DNA of 64,000 bases, taken from NCBI GenBank assembly GCA_964561605.1, contig CAZLQD010000004.1, positions 62,001-126,000 on the forward strand, in the 5' to 3' direction. Both the position numbers and the translations under genes were made by a program. The notes beneath the pieces are model-generated. The model was not told where the DNA came from. It worked only from the letters and a program-made list of their open reading frames with translations, and did no database searches. Positions 1-8,937 of the stretch are shown piece after piece. This DNA comes from JALUZX01 sp964561605. GTDB lineage: Bacteria; Planctomycetota; UBA1135; JALUZX01. Numbering within the stretch: the first letter of the stretch is position 1; every line of letters begins with the position of its first letter.

Positions 1-1
1 G

Positions 2-556
2 AAGCTCTTCGGCTGGGAGGACTGGACCCCGCCCCCGGCCGACACCTGGAACCCCGGCACGGCCCTGACCCGCCGGATCGCCCGAAAGGTCAAGGCCATG
101 AAGAGCCGCCTCCAGCGTACGGCCGGCACTTTCCGCAACCCCTTCCTGGAATTCGTCCGCCGCCACGGCCTCACCTTCCCCGAAGAGATGGTCCTGGCGT
201 CCCTCCTATTCCACGAACTCCAGGAAGGAGCCCTTCTCCTGGACGTGGTGGACCTCCTCAAGGTGATTTCGGCGGACCAGGTGGAACTCGTGGAAAACCG
301 GAAGATCTTCTGGAAGCGGGGCGTCCTGCGCCGGCGGGGGATCATCGTCCTCGACTCGGTCTCCCCGGCCCGCTGGCTCTCCGGGGACTGCAGGTTGGCC
401 GACTGGGTCGTCCAGGATCTCCTGGGCGAGGGCGAAGAGAACGGAATCTCCCTGGACGAGAAGATCGACTTCCACCTCTTCCTCAAGAACCTGAAGTCCT
501 CCAAGCCTTTCTTCCGGAAGATGGGCGGAGAGGACGCCCCCCCCAAGCAGGCCTGA
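2..556 (+). CDS. C-terminal part of a protein of unknown function, cut by the window edge
   Basis: The reading frame is open to the first base of the window, so the true start lies upstream; an internal Met at 98 is possible but codons 2-97 read as normal GC-biased coding sequence. The visible 184 residues are soluble, without signal peptide or membrane segment. A helical stretch (FPEEMVLASLLFHEL, then SADQVELVENRKIFW) resembles the helical N-terminal region that precedes the ATPase domain in some large bacterial AAA proteins, but no Walker motif is present and the protein ends at the stop codon. The last 20 residues are charged and Pro-rich. I do not recognise the family with confidence. Confidence 0.6.
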   Translation, partial: KLFGWEDWTPPPADTWNPGTALTRRIARKVKAMKSRLQRTAGTFRNPFLEFVRRHGLTFPEEMVLASLLFHELQEGALLLDVVDLLKVISADQVELVENRKIFWKRGVLRRRGIIVLDSVSPARWLSGDCRLADWVVQDLLGEGEENGISLDEKIDFHLFLKNLKSSKPFFRKMGGEDAPPKQA

Positions 557-686
557 TTTTCGCCCCTCAGTAATACAAAGTCGCCCCCCCAAAAGCCCTC
601 TCACCGGGCGGAAAGGGCGGAAGAAGAGCGGGAAGGGAAAAAGGGAGAAAGAAAGGCGCCGGGACGGGCTTCCCGGAAAAGGATCT

Positions 687-878
687 TCAGGCGCCGGCCG
701 TCTTCTGGGCCTCGACGGGCTTGCCCCGCCACTTGCAACGGTAGCACTTGTGGTATCCCGCGGCCTGGCGCGCCAGGCACATCTCCAGGCTGACCTTGTG
801 GGTAATCAGGTTGGGAGAATCCCCCGAGGGAGTGGGACACTCCCTCAATACCACCGCCTTGGTCGCCTTGCTCTTCAT
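687..878 (-). CDS. Small cysteine-containing protein of unknown function (63 aa)
   Basis: Begins at an ATG preceded on the minus strand by a GGGAGG ribosome binding site about 11 bases upstream; an upstream in-frame start at 944 lacks such a site. The protein has three central to C-terminal Cys residues, one in LEMCLARQ and two in YHKCYRCKWRG, where the CYRC pair and nearby His could bind a metal as a zinc-knuckle-like site. The N-terminus is basic (MKSKATKAV). It is isolated between the partial gene on the left and the TIM-barrel gene on the right. Function unknown; small size lowers confidence, but the ribosome binding site and CxxC make it more than a chance frame. Confidence 0.55.
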   Translation of the reverse strand: MKSKATKAVVLRECPTPSGDSPNLITHKVSLEMCLARQAAGYHKCYRCKWRGKPVEAQKTAGA

Positions 879-1009
879 GGGATTCTCTGCCTCCCTTGCA
901 CCTGGTTCACCGCGATCCAACCGGAACCCCCGGCCCGCCTTCACCGACGCGCCACGTTAAGTCCCTGTGAAGAACCGGTCAATAGGGGGGGACGGCAAGG
1001 AAGGGACCC

Positions 1010-1837
1010 TCACCGGAAGGTCATCCAGGCATCCCAGGCCTCCCGCAGCGCTTCGGGGGCCCGGTGGCTGGACCGGCTCAACTCCCAGCAGGCCGGGCCT
1101 TGGTATCCTCCTTCCTCCAGTTCCCGGAAGACCCGGCCGAAATCCACCGTTCCCCGCCCCGGCTCCAGGTGCTCGTGCCTCCCGGGAAGGGCGTCGTCCA
1201 GGTGGACCTGGAACAAACGGGGCCAGTCCCCCTCCTCCAAGGCCTCTCCGGGGCTCCCCTCTCCCAGGACCTCCAGGTGCCCTATATCGAGACACAACCC
1301 CAGGTCTCCGAGCCCCGACTCCCCCGCCAGGGCACGCCAGTGGGCCACCCTCTCCACCAGATGCCCCGGCTCGGGCTCCAGGGCCAGGGAGACCCCGGAG
1401 GCCCCCGCCCTCTCGGCCAGCCGCCCCACCGCCTCCAGGAGCCTGGCCCACCCCTCCTCCCGGGAGACGCCTTCGGGAAGGACCCCGGACCAGAAGGAGA
1501 GCACCCGCCCTCCAAGGTCCCGGGCGATGGAGATGCTTCCGGCCAGGAGGTCGAACCTCTTCTTCCGCTCCTCCGGATCCTTCTCCAGGAGGTTGGGCCT
1601 GTGCTTGCGCCTCGGGTCCAGCAGGAAACGCCCCCCCGTCTCCACCACCACATCCAGGCCGAGCTTCTCCAGGAGAGCCGCCGCCTTCCTGACCTCGCCG
1701 GCCCCCGCACGGAGGGGGTCCAGGTGGGGAACGTCCAGGGTCAATGCGACCACCCGGAATCCCTGGTCCGCCACGAGCGCCAGGGCGTCCTCCAGCCTGT
1801 GGCAGGCCAGGCCGTTCGTGTTGTACCCGGGCCTCAC
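1010..1837 (-). CDS. Sugar phosphate isomerase/epimerase-like TIM-barrel protein
   Basis: A 275-residue protein of the xylose isomerase-like TIM barrel superfamily, which isomerises or epimerises sugars with a divalent metal. The N-terminus (GYNTNGLACHRLEDAL) is of the kind seen in the family of sugar isomerases near prenyltransferase and ebo-type clusters. Likely metal ligands lie in EPEPGH, in CLDIGH, in the HLDD motif and in the C-terminal CWELSR strand. The start is GTG preceded by GGAGGGGAG. It follows the gene at 1857-2468 on the same strand with a 19-base gap, so the two are probably co-transcribed. Exact substrate cannot be read from sequence. Confidence 0.8.
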   Translation of the reverse strand: MRPGYNTNGLACHRLEDALALVADQGFRVVALTLDVPHLDPLRAGAGEVRKAAALLEKLGLDVVVETGGRFLLDPRRKHRPNLLEKDPEERKKRFDLLAGSISIARDLGGRVLSFWSGVLPEGVSREEGWARLLEAVGRLAERAGASGVSLALEPEPGHLVERVAHWRALAGESGLGDLGLCLDIGHLEVLGEGSPGEALEEGDWPRLFQVHLDDALPGRHEHLEPGRGTVDFGRVFRELEEGGYQGPACWELSRSSHRAPEALREAWDAWMTFR

Positions 1838-1856
1838 CTCCCCTCCAGGGCCGATC

Positions 1857-2468
1857 CTATTTGCCCGCCTCCGGAAGGATCTTGTGGATCCTGCTCTGGA
1901 GCTTGAGCCACCTGTCCACTTCCCTCTTGGCCTTCATGGTCTTCCCGTCGATCTCCCAGTCGTTCAGCTCAGCCTCCTCGACCCACATATTGAAATCGTC
2001 CACCGAATTCAAAGCCTCCTCCAGGAGCCGGTAGGCCTTGCGGAGGGTCGCCCGGGCCTTGGCCCCACCGTCCCTGTTCCGGCGCTCCTTCAAGGCCTGG
2101 TTCCAGAGGCGGTTGGCCTCCTGGTAGAGCTGCTTGCCCTTGGAGAGATCCACCGGGGGCGCGGGCCGGTCCGGTTTCTTCCCCGCCTTCTTCAGGTAGT
2201 CGTAGGACGGCGTCCTGGCGGGAGGCGTATATTTGTAGTTCGGAGTCTCCGCTTTCACCGGGGAAGAGGCGGGAGCATTGGTCCTGGGGGGCACGCTTCC
2301 CTTCTTGCCGGAAAAGGCCACGATCAGGACGATCGCCAGGACGGCCGCACCGCCCACCTCGAGCCAGACGATACCCGAGGAATTCCCCCTCGTCGAAGAG
2401 GGTCTCCTGCTCCGCCCGCCCGTCCTTCCGGGGCGCCCCCCGGATCCGTTCCTTCTTCTTGTCGCCAT
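1857..2468 (-). CDS. Membrane-anchored protein of unknown function
   Basis: 203 residues. The first 30 are very basic and Gly/Ser-rich (MATRRRNGSGG), followed by one membrane span (about residues 33-52, WLEVGGAAVLAIVLIVAF), a Pro/Lys-rich linker, and a helical C-terminal region of about 90 residues (DLSKGKQLYQEANRLWNQ onward) that resembles a single TPR-like or coiled-coil segment. With the positive N-terminus the C-terminal part should face the periplasm. The ATG follows a weak purine-rich site. It lies downstream of rsmB (105 bases) and upstream of the TIM-barrel gene. No family recognised. Confidence 0.65.
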   Translation of the reverse strand: MATRRRNGSGGRPGRTGGRSRRPSSTRGNSSGIVWLEVGGAAVLAIVLIVAFSGKKGSVPPRTNAPASSPVKAETPNYKYTPPARTPSYDYLKKAGKKPDRPAPPVDLSKGKQLYQEANRLWNQALKERRNRDGGAKARATLRKAYRLLEEALNSVDDFNMWVEEAELNDWEIDGKTMKAKREVDRWLKLQSRIHKILPEAGK

Positions 2469-2572
2469 GGATTCCTCGCCCGGACCCCTGCTTCCTGCTT
2501 CTCCACCTTGGAAGACCGGGCTCCTCCGGGGGTCCCTCCGGAAGGAGTCCGCCCATCGCTACCCAACAACCT

Positions 2573-3949
2573 TCAACCCACCCACTCCTTCCTCTCCAGG
2601 CGGGCCACGAAGGAGCCGTCCCTGAGCCCCGCCACGGGAAGAGTGGTTTCCCTGTGCATAATCTCCCAGCCCTCCAGGGTTTCCACGACCCCCTCGTTTT
2701 CCTCCTCTTCCAGGGAACAAGTGGAATAGACCAGGACGCCCCCGGGTGCCACGGCCCGGGCCGCCTGGCCCAAGATCTCCCTCTGGAGGGCCGGGAGCTT
2801 CTTGTAGTCCTTGGCCTTGAGCTTCCACCGCCCCTCGGGCCGCCTGGCCAGGACGCCCGTGCTCGTGCAGGGAACATCCGCCAGGACCCGGTCGTAGGGT
2901 CCCCAGGAGAGGACCTCTTCCAGGGAAGCCCCCTGGGCGACCTTCACCGAAGTGAGGCCCAGCCTCTCCACGGCCCGCCTCACCCGCTCCAGCCTCCTGG
3001 GCTCGGCGTCCCAGGCCACCACCAGCCCCCGGTCCCCCATCCGCTCCGCCGCCTGGGTCGTCTTCCCTCCCGGGGCGGCGCAAAGGTCCAGGACCTTCTC
3101 GCCCGGCCGGGGATCCAGGACCTCCACGGCCCGCATGGCCGCCTGGTCCTGGACCGTCACGAGCCCCCGTTTCAACACGCCCAACCCGGCCGGGTTCCCC
3201 GTGTAATCCACCTGGAAAGTCCCGGGCCGACCGCCGGGACGGATCCCCTGGATCCCTTCCTCCCGCAGGGCGGCCTCCACCTCTTCCGGAGCGGCCCTCA
3301 AAGGGTTGACCCGGAGGTTCAGCGGGGGGGTGGTGTTCCCGGCTTCCAGGAGTTCCCTGGCCTTCTCCTCGCCGAAGCGGGCCGCCCACTTGCGGACCAG
3401 AAAATCCGGGTAGGAGTACAAGACGGCCAGGTAGGCCATCTTCCGCTTCTCCGGATCGGGGAGGAACGGCTCGGGGAATACCAGCAACCTTCCGCCGGGC
3501 AGGGCCAACTGGGAGACCGGGTCTTCGGGCTCGCCCCCTTCACGGATCGAATCGGCCGCCCGGCGCAGGACGGCGTTGACCAGGGCCTTGGCCTTCCTTC
3601 CCTCCACGAGGCGGACCGACTGGTCCACCGCCGCCCTGGCCGGCACCCGGTCCAGGAAGAGCAATTGATAGAGACCGATCCGCAAGGCCTGCCGGACCGC
3701 CCCGGGTCCGGGCATACCTTTGGTGACCGAAGCCTTCACCAGGGCGTCCAGGAGGCGGGAGGAGCGGACCACTCCAAGGACGATCTGCCAGAAAAGCCCC
3801 TTCTCCCTCTGGTGGACCGGCGCCCTGTCGGCCGTCCGCTGGATGAGGGGACGCAACTGGACCTTCCGCTCGTTGCCGCTCCAGGCGCAAAGCACCCGGT
3901 GGGCCTCCCGGCGGGCCCAGGAGGCAGGTTGTTCCCTCGACCTACTCAC
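2573..3949 (-). CDS. rsmB: 16S rRNA (cytosine-967-C5)-methyltransferase RsmB
   Basis: Methylates C967 of 16S rRNA using S-adenosylmethionine. The N-terminal third is a NusB-like RNA-binding domain (from WARREAHRVL to NAVLRRAADS), followed by the Fmu/NOL1 methyltransferase fold. Visible motifs are the SAM loop LDLCAAPGGKTTQAAERMG, the PCTSTG motif and the YSTCSLEEEEN motif, giving the two cysteines of the m5C mechanism. The GTG start at 3949 overlaps the end of fmt by 8 bases and is preceded by a purine-rich GGGGGTGGAGA; another GTG at 3967 is possible. The fmt-rsmB order is a common bacterial arrangement. Confidence 0.92.
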   Translation of the reverse strand: MSRSREQPASWARREAHRVLCAWSGNERKVQLRPLIQRTADRAPVHQREKGLFWQIVLGVVRSSRLLDALVKASVTKGMPGPGAVRQALRIGLYQLLFLDRVPARAAVDQSVRLVEGRKAKALVNAVLRRAADSIREGGEPEDPVSQLALPGGRLLVFPEPFLPDPEKRKMAYLAVLYSYPDFLVRKWAARFGEEKARELLEAGNTTPPLNLRVNPLRAAPEEVEAALREEGIQGIRPGGRPGTFQVDYTGNPAGLGVLKRGLVTVQDQAAMRAVEVLDPRPGEKVLDLCAAPGGKTTQAAERMGDRGLVVAWDAEPRRLERVRRAVERLGLTSVKVAQGASLEEVLSWGPYDRVLADVPCTSTGVLARRPEGRWKLKAKDYKKLPALQREILGQAARAVAPGGVLVYSTCSLEEEENEGVVETLEGWEIMHRETTLPVAGLRDGSFVARLERKEWVG

Positions 3950-4910
3950 TCTCCACCCCCTTTCCACCGGGAAGGGGCGAATGGAAAGAGGCTCCCGGCG
4001 AGAGGCGGGCCCCCCGGGCGAACTCGGCCGCCTCCATCTCCCGCTTTCCTGCAGGTTTCAGGCGGGTCACCAGGTAGGACCCCCGGCCGGCCGCAACGAG
4101 GAGCCCCTCCTTGCCGGCCCGGAGGATCGCCCCCGGATCCGCTCCCCCCCCGCCCTCCTCCAGGGGGCGGCCTCCCAGGAGGAGGACCTTCCTCCCTTCC
4201 AGTTCGCTCCAGGCGCAGGGCCAGGGCTGGAGCCCCCGGACCCGCCGGTGGATCTCCTCGGCCGGGAGGTTCCAGTCCAGGAGGCCTTCTTCCTTCCGGA
4301 GCTTGGGGGCCATGGTGGCGGCCGCCTCGTCCTGGGGCTCCAGGCGGTAGTCCCCACTCTCCAGGACATCCAGGGCCTCCAGGAAGGCCCGGGCGCTCAA
4401 CTCGGCCAGGCGGCCCCTCAAGGACGCGGCGCTCTCGTCGGGCCCGATGGCGGTCTCCTTCTTCAGGAGCATCGGTCCCTGGTCCATCTTCTCATTCATC
4501 TTGATGATGGTGACGCCCGTCTTCTCTTCCCCCGCCAGGATCGCCCTCTGGACCGGAGCGGCCCCCCGGAACTTGGGGAGGAGGGAGCCGTGGGCGTTGA
4601 AGCAGCCCAGCCTCGGGGCCCGGAGCAAGTCTCGGGAGAAGATCTGGCCGAAGGAGATCACCAGGGCCAGGTCGGGCTCCACCCCTTCCAGTTCCTCCAG
4701 GAAGGCCCGGGTATTCACCCTCTCCGGCTGGAGGCAAAGAAGGCCCGCCTCCCGGGCGACCTGGGCCACCGGGGCGGTGACGACCTTCCTGCCCCGCCCG
4801 ACGGGTCGATCCGGGTGTGTCACCACGAGACAGGGGGCCCGGCCAGCCTCCAGGAGGGCCCGGAGGGAAGGCAAGGCGTAGTCCGAGGAGCCGAAGAAGA
4901 CGATCCTCAA
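3942..4910 (-). CDS. fmt: Methionyl-tRNA formyltransferase
   Basis: Transfers a formyl group from 10-formyltetrahydrofolate to Met-tRNA(fMet) for translation initiation. 322 residues, close to the usual 310. The catalytic region FNAHGSLLPKFRGAAPVQR carries the Asn and His of the formyl-transfer site, and MDQGPML carries the catalytic Asp. The C-terminal part is the small beta-barrel tRNA-binding domain. The start is TTG with an AAGGAAG ribosome binding site. It is first in a two-gene unit with rsmB; a peptide deformylase gene, often adjacent, is not here. Confidence 0.95.
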   Translation of the reverse strand: MRIVFFGSSDYALPSLRALLEAGRAPCLVVTHPDRPVGRGRKVVTAPVAQVAREAGLLCLQPERVNTRAFLEELEGVEPDLALVISFGQIFSRDLLRAPRLGCFNAHGSLLPKFRGAAPVQRAILAGEEKTGVTIIKMNEKMDQGPMLLKKETAIGPDESAASLRGRLAELSARAFLEALDVLESGDYRLEPQDEAAATMAPKLRKEEGLLDWNLPAEEIHRRVRGLQPWPCAWSELEGRKVLLLGGRPLEEGGGGADPGAILRAGKEGLLVAAGRGSYLVTRLKPAGKREMEAAEFARGARLSPGASFHSPLPGGKGVESE

Positions 4911-5044
4911 GAGAACTTCCTTTCTGGAGCCAAAGGAGGGAAGTCTACCCAGCCCGGCCCTTTCCCGCAGGGGGGGGCCGGCTGGGTCCGCCCCGACTCT
5001 CCCGGGAAGGCCCCCTCCGGCCAGGGGCGCCCCCCGTTCTTTCC

Positions 5045-5073
5045 TTGCCCGGCAGGCCCTCCTGTTTCATAGT
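5045..5073 (+). promoter_or_regulatory. Candidate sigma70-type promoter for the porin gene
   Basis: TTGCCC and CATAGT are separated by 17 bases, each matching four of six consensus positions, about 73 bases before the porin ATG. A perfect 10-bp palindrome GTTTGCAAAC lies in the presumed leader at 5111-5120 and could be an operator. Seen by eye only. Confidence 0.35.
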
Positions 5074-5145
5074 CTCGCCCTGGGACGGGGCCATTCCTCC
5101 CGTCCTGCCTGTTTGCAAACCCCATTGTCCAAGGGAGGTCGAACC

Positions 5146-6516
5146 ATGCGTTTCCTGAAAGCCTGCACCACGGCGGCCCTCGCCGCCTCCCTGGTCGCCG
5201 GGGCCCTCCCCGCCCAGGAAGAAGGGTCCATCGCCCGGGAGGTCCAGAGGCTCCGCCGCCAGATCCAGATCCAGCAGAAGGAGATCGAGGCCCTCCAGCG
5301 CCAGATCGGCGGGCCCTCGGCCAAACCCGGCCAGAAGGGGTTCCTCAGCCTGGCCGGCGAGCACATCAATCTCAGGGGCCGCCTGGAGTTCGAATACTTC
5401 GGAGCCCAGCCCGAGAGCGTCCCCACCTACCGCAACGGGACCGCCCCCTCGGTGGGCAAGGTCAAGGGAACGGACTTCCACGTGGACAGCCTGACCCTAT
5501 ACGCCGACGTGGATTTCATCCAGGACGTCTATCTCCGGACGGAACTCCAGTTCCGCGGTGGAAACGAGGACAAGGACCCCGACGCAGGCCACGACTACGA
5601 AGTGGTCCTGGCCCAGGCCTACTTCTCCTTCGACAACATCCTGATCGACCTGGCCGGCCTGGACGATCCGCTCCACACCTTCATCCAGCTCGGCGCCATG
5701 CGTCCCTGGCAGTATGAGATGTTCCCCCGCCACACCGAGACCTACGGCCTTCCCCAGACCCTCTTCTACAGGGACTACAGGACCGGCCTGAGGATCGGCG
5801 GCCAGACCGACGGCGGGTTCTTCTACCGCTTCTGCCTGGACGACGGGAACCAGTTCCAGATCATGAACGCCGGGGACTACTACAAGGGCTACATCCAGAC
5901 TCTCCAGGACCACGAGGACAACGACGGGCCGTCCCACCACAAGGACGTCGAGCTCGGCGTGGGGTGCACCCAGGACTTCGAGAACGGCTTCAAGTCCAGG
6001 GCGGCCGTCTGGTACCGCTACGGGAAATTGAGCCACGACAACAGGCTGGTCCTCCAGGACACCCGCCTGGGCCTGGGCGACCTCAACGGCTCCAACAAGA
6101 AGCGCCGCCTGGGCGCCATCTGGGCCCTGGACTACACCTCGGACTTCGGTGTCCTGGGGCTCCAGGCCGAGTGGCACGACGCCAAGGACGCCAACCTGAA
6201 CCGGCGGGCCTGGGCGATCCAGCCCTCCTTCAAACTCCTCTTCGACGGCACCATCTACCAGGAGAGGCGCTTCTTCAACAGCCTGGAGTTCCTCTACAGA
6301 TTCTCCTCCCTCCGGGTCTTCGGCGCCGCCCCCTCCTGGAGCACCCCTCCCGACACGGCCCTTGCCGCGGCGGATCTCCAGATGCACACCTTCGCCGCCA
6401 TCCTGGAGATCACCTACAACGTGAAACTTTCCGCCGAATACACCGTCGTGAACGAAGGGACGGACAGCTCGGTGGACAACAACGAGTTCCTCCTCCACCT
6501 GGGCATCGACTTCTGA
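5146..6516 (+). CDS. Outer-membrane porin, phosphate-selective (OprP/OprO) type
   Basis: 456 residues. A signal peptide (MRFLKACTTAALAASLVAG, probable cleavage after LPAQ) is followed by a short coiled coil (residues about 25-55, AREVQRLRRQIQIQQKEIEALQ) typical of trimeric porins with an N-terminal stalk, then a beta-barrel of about 400 residues with alternating strands and Asp/Gly-rich loops, ending in Phe (LHLGIDF) as barrel proteins do. The ATG at 5146 has a strong AAGGGAGG site; the upstream start at 5113 would break the signal peptide. Family assignment to the phosphate-selective porins is by architecture; substrate is unknown. It converges on scpA with one base between stop codons. Confidence 0.8.
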   Translation: MRFLKACTTAALAASLVAGALPAQEEGSIAREVQRLRRQIQIQQKEIEALQRQIGGPSAKPGQKGFLSLAGEHINLRGRLEFEYFGAQPESVPTYRNGTAPSVGKVKGTDFHVDSLTLYADVDFIQDVYLRTELQFRGGNEDKDPDAGHDYEVVLAQAYFSFDNILIDLAGLDDPLHTFIQLGAMRPWQYEMFPRHTETYGLPQTLFYRDYRTGLRIGGQTDGGFFYRFCLDDGNQFQIMNAGDYYKGYIQTLQDHEDNDGPSHHKDVELGVGCTQDFENGFKSRAAVWYRYGKLSHDNRLVLQDTRLGLGDLNGSNKKRRLGAIWALDYTSDFGVLGLQAEWHDAKDANLNRRAWAIQPSFKLLFDGTIYQERRFFNSLEFLYRFSSLRVFGAAPSWSTPPDTALAAADLQMHTFAAILEITYNVKLSAEYTVVNEGTDSSVDNNEFLLHLGIDF

Positions 6517-6517
6517 T

Positions 6518-7345
6518 TCATCCTTCTCCTTCCGCCCCTTCCCCCGGGTCCGCACTCTCTTCCCGCGGGCCCGGGGGGAGGTCGGCCCTCTCCCTGGCGG
6601 CCAGGATGTCCTCGGCCGAGCACCCTTCCGGCCCGGTCCACTCCACCTGGATGGGCCCGAGAGCCGCCTCCTGGAGACACTTGGCGTAACCCAGGCGCAC
6701 GACCTCCAGGAGAGCCACGAAGACCGCCACGAGCCCCATCCTCCCCTCGGAGGGATCGAAGAGCTTCTCGAAGGGAACGCTTCTCTCCTTCTGGAGCCGG
6801 TCCAGGAGAAAAGAAAGGTAATAGGAGAGGGGCTTCTTCTCCCCCTTCACCCGGAAGGTCCGGTCCAGACCCACCTGGTCGGCCAGGCCGGCGTAGAGCT
6901 GGGCCAGGGCCCAGGCGTCCAGGTCCTCCAGGTCGGTCTCTTCCTCGTCGGGGCCGTCCTGGACCTTCTCCCGCCAGCCCTTCCCGTGCATCAGGCCCCT
7001 CTCCCGCCACTTCTCCCCCAGGAAACGGGCCGCCTCCCTGAAGGTCTTGTAGGCAAGGAGGTGGCGGACCAGGTCGTCCCTCGGATCCAGGACCTCGTCC
7101 AGGTCCACCTCTTCCCTGGGAAGGATCTCCCTGGACTTGATCTCCAGCAAGTTGGAGGCCATCACCAGGAAATCCGCCGCTTCGTTGACGTCGATCTCCC
7201 CAAGCTTCTCCAGGTAGGCCAGGTAACCCTCCAGGAGGAGGGAGATGGAGACGTCCCGGATGTCCACCTCCTGCTCCCGCACCAGGTGGAGGAGCAGGTC
7301 CATGGGTCCGGAGAAAGTGTCCAATTCGACTCGAAACTCAACCAT
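6518..7345 (-). CDS. scpA: Segregation and condensation protein A
   Basis: Kleisin subunit of the SMC-ScpAB condensin, which compacts and helps segregate chromosomes. 275 residues with the characteristic N-terminus (LDTFSGPMDLLLHLVREQEVDI) that binds the SMC neck, the EAADFLVMASNLLEIKSR helix and a C-terminal winged helix. The gene is alone: scpB, its usual partner, is not adjacent and not in the window. It is divergent from the LPS operon, and its stop nearly touches the porin stop. Confidence 0.93.
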   Translation of the reverse strand: MVEFRVELDTFSGPMDLLLHLVREQEVDIRDVSISLLLEGYLAYLEKLGEIDVNEAADFLVMASNLLEIKSREILPREEVDLDEVLDPRDDLVRHLLAYKTFREAARFLGEKWRERGLMHGKGWREKVQDGPDEEETDLEDLDAWALAQLYAGLADQVGLDRTFRVKGEKKPLSYYLSFLLDRLQKERSVPFEKLFDPSEGRMGLVAVFVALLEVVRLGYAKCLQEAALGPIQVEWTGPEGCSAEDILAARERADLPPGPREESADPGEGAEGEG

Positions 7346-7369
7346 GCCCGCATTCTACCCTCCCTTGGT

Positions 7370-7375
7370 TATAAT
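7370..7375 (+). promoter_or_regulatory. Possible -10 element of the LPS operon
   Basis: A perfect TATAAT lies 60 bases before kdsD in an otherwise GC-rich 90-bp divergent region shared with scpA. No convincing -35 hexamer is seen 16-18 bases upstream, so this is tentative. Confidence 0.35.
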
Positions 7376-7435
7376 CCCGCCATTCCAGGCCCGGCGGCGC
7401 GAGAAGAGACCCCACCTTTTCCCAGGAAAGAGAGC

Positions 7436-8407
7436 ATGAACCACAAGGCCGGCATGGCGCGGGAGGTGATCCTCCAGGAGGCCCGGACCCTCCAGACCCT
7501 GGCGGAACGCCTCGAGGAGGAGCCCTTCTCCAGGGCGGTGGACCTCATCGTCCAATGCAGGGGGAGAGTCGTGGTCTCGGGCATGGGCAAGGCCGGGCTC
7601 ATCGCCAGGAAGATCTCGGCCACCCTCTCCTCCACGGGCACCCCCTCCCTCTACCTCCACCCGGCCGAAGCCGTCCACGGGGACCTGGGCCGGGTCCTGG
7701 AGGAAGACGTGGTGCTCATCCTCTCCAACTCGGGGGAGACCGAGGAGGTCGTGCGCCTCCTGGACCCGGTCAAGCGGATCGGCGCCTCCATCGTGGCCCT
7801 CACGGGCAACAAGGACTCCACCCTGGCCCGCTGGGCCGACATCGTCCTGGACCTGGGCACCATTGACGAGGCCGGCGGGGGCTTCGCCCCCACGGCCTCG
7901 ACGACGGCCATGCTCGCCCTGGGGGACGCCCTGGCCCTGGCGGTCCAGAAGGAGAGGAACTTCGCTCCCGAGGACCTGATCAAGTTCCACCCGGGAGGCT
8001 ACCTGGGCCGGTCCCTGCTCAAAGTGAAGGAGATCATGCGCTCCGGCGAGAAGACCCCCCTGGTCCACGAAGAAGATCCGGTGAAGGACGTGGTCCTCGT
8101 GATGACCACCACGCCGGGAAGGCCCGGGGCGGCCATCGTCGTGGACGGCATGGGAAGGCTCACGGGGATCTTCACCGACGGGGACCTCCGCCGCCGCCTC
8201 CTGGAGGGCCCGCCGGGCTTCCTGGAAAGGCCCATCAAGGAGGTGATGACCCGGGACCCCAAGCGGATCGACGGGGAGAAACTCGTCTCCGAAGCCCACC
8301 AGGTTCTGCGTAACTACAGAATCGACCAGATCCCCGTCGTGGACGACCGGGACCGCCCCGTAGGCATCCTGGACGTCCAGGACATCCTCGACTTCAAGAC
8401 CCCGTGA
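7436..8407 (+). CDS. kdsD: D-arabinose 5-phosphate isomerase (KdsD/KpsF family)
   Basis: Converts ribulose 5-phosphate to arabinose 5-phosphate, the first step of Kdo synthesis for LPS. 323 residues: a SIS sugar-isomerase domain in the N-terminal half (GMGKAGLIARKI, SNSGETEEV, APTASTTAML) and two CBS domains at the C-terminus (from KEIMRSGEKTPLV and KEVMTRDPKRID), the usual KpsF/GutQ layout. The ATG follows GGAAAGAGAGC. First gene of the operon kdsD-kdsC-LptC/A-like-lptD-tatA. Confidence 0.95.
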   Translation: MNHKAGMAREVILQEARTLQTLAERLEEEPFSRAVDLIVQCRGRVVVSGMGKAGLIARKISATLSSTGTPSLYLHPAEAVHGDLGRVLEEDVVLILSNSGETEEVVRLLDPVKRIGASIVALTGNKDSTLARWADIVLDLGTIDEAGGGFAPTASTTAMLALGDALALAVQKERNFAPEDLIKFHPGGYLGRSLLKVKEIMRSGEKTPLVHEEDPVKDVVLVMTTTPGRPGAAIVVDGMGRLTGIFTDGDLRRRLLEGPPGFLERPIKEVMTRDPKRIDGEKLVSEAHQVLRNYRIDQIPVVDDRDRPVGILDVQDILDFKTP

Positions 8408-8412
8408 GGCCC

Positions 8413-8937
8413 ATGGACATCGACCTGGAACGCTGGCGGAAGATCCGGATGCTCATCCTCGACGTGGATGGTGTGCTCACGGACGGCACCATCCTCTACG
8501 ACGGGGAGGGCCGGGAGACCCGGACCTTCCACGTCCACGACGGAAGCGGCATCGTCCACCTCAAGCAGGGCGGCCTCGTCCCGGCGGTCATCTCTGGAAG
8601 GGATTCCGCCGCCGTGCGGCGGCGCCTGAAGGACATGGGGGTGGAACACTTCAGCCTGGGGCGCCACAGGAAGCTCCCGGAGTACCAAAGGATCAGGGAC
8701 CACCTGGGGTTCCGGGACGAGGAGATCGCCTACATGGGAGACGACCTCCTGGATCTGTGCATCCTCACCCGGGTCGGCCTGGCCCTCACCGTCCCCGGCG
8801 CCAGGCCGGAAGTGAAGGAGGTCTGCCACTACGTGACCGCCGCCCCCGGCGGAAGGGGTGCCGTCCGGGAGGTCGTGGAACTCCTCCTGAAGGCCCAGGG
8901 GAAGTGGGAAGGAATCCTCGCGAGTTACAGGATATGA
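8413..8937 (+). CDS. kdsC: 3-deoxy-D-manno-octulosonate 8-phosphate phosphatase
   Basis: HAD-superfamily phosphatase that releases Kdo from Kdo 8-phosphate. 174 residues with motif I DVDGVLTDG, motif II in VISGRDS, the conserved Lys of motif III in GRHRKLPEY, and motif IV GDDLLDL. The typical C1-capless size fits KdsC tetramers. The ATG at 8413 is chosen; a GTG at 8404 overlapping the kdsD stop as GTGA is an equally economical alternative and matches a habit of this genome. The 3' end overlaps the next gene by ATGA, showing translational coupling. Confidence 0.93.
   Translation: MDIDLERWRKIRMLILDVDGVLTDGTILYDGEGRETRTFHVHDGSGIVHLKQGGLVPAVISGRDSAAVRRRLKDMGVEHFSLGRHRKLPEYQRIRDHLGFRDEEIAYMGDDLLDLCILTRVGLALTVPGARPEVKEVCHYVTAAPGGRGAVREVVELLLKAQGKWEGILASYRI

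Noticed and set aside
7346..7435. Extended -10 promoter (TGnTATAAT) for kdsD
   Set aside because: TATAAT is present but the preceding bases are GGT, so the TG does not fall in the proper place; kept only as a tentative -10.
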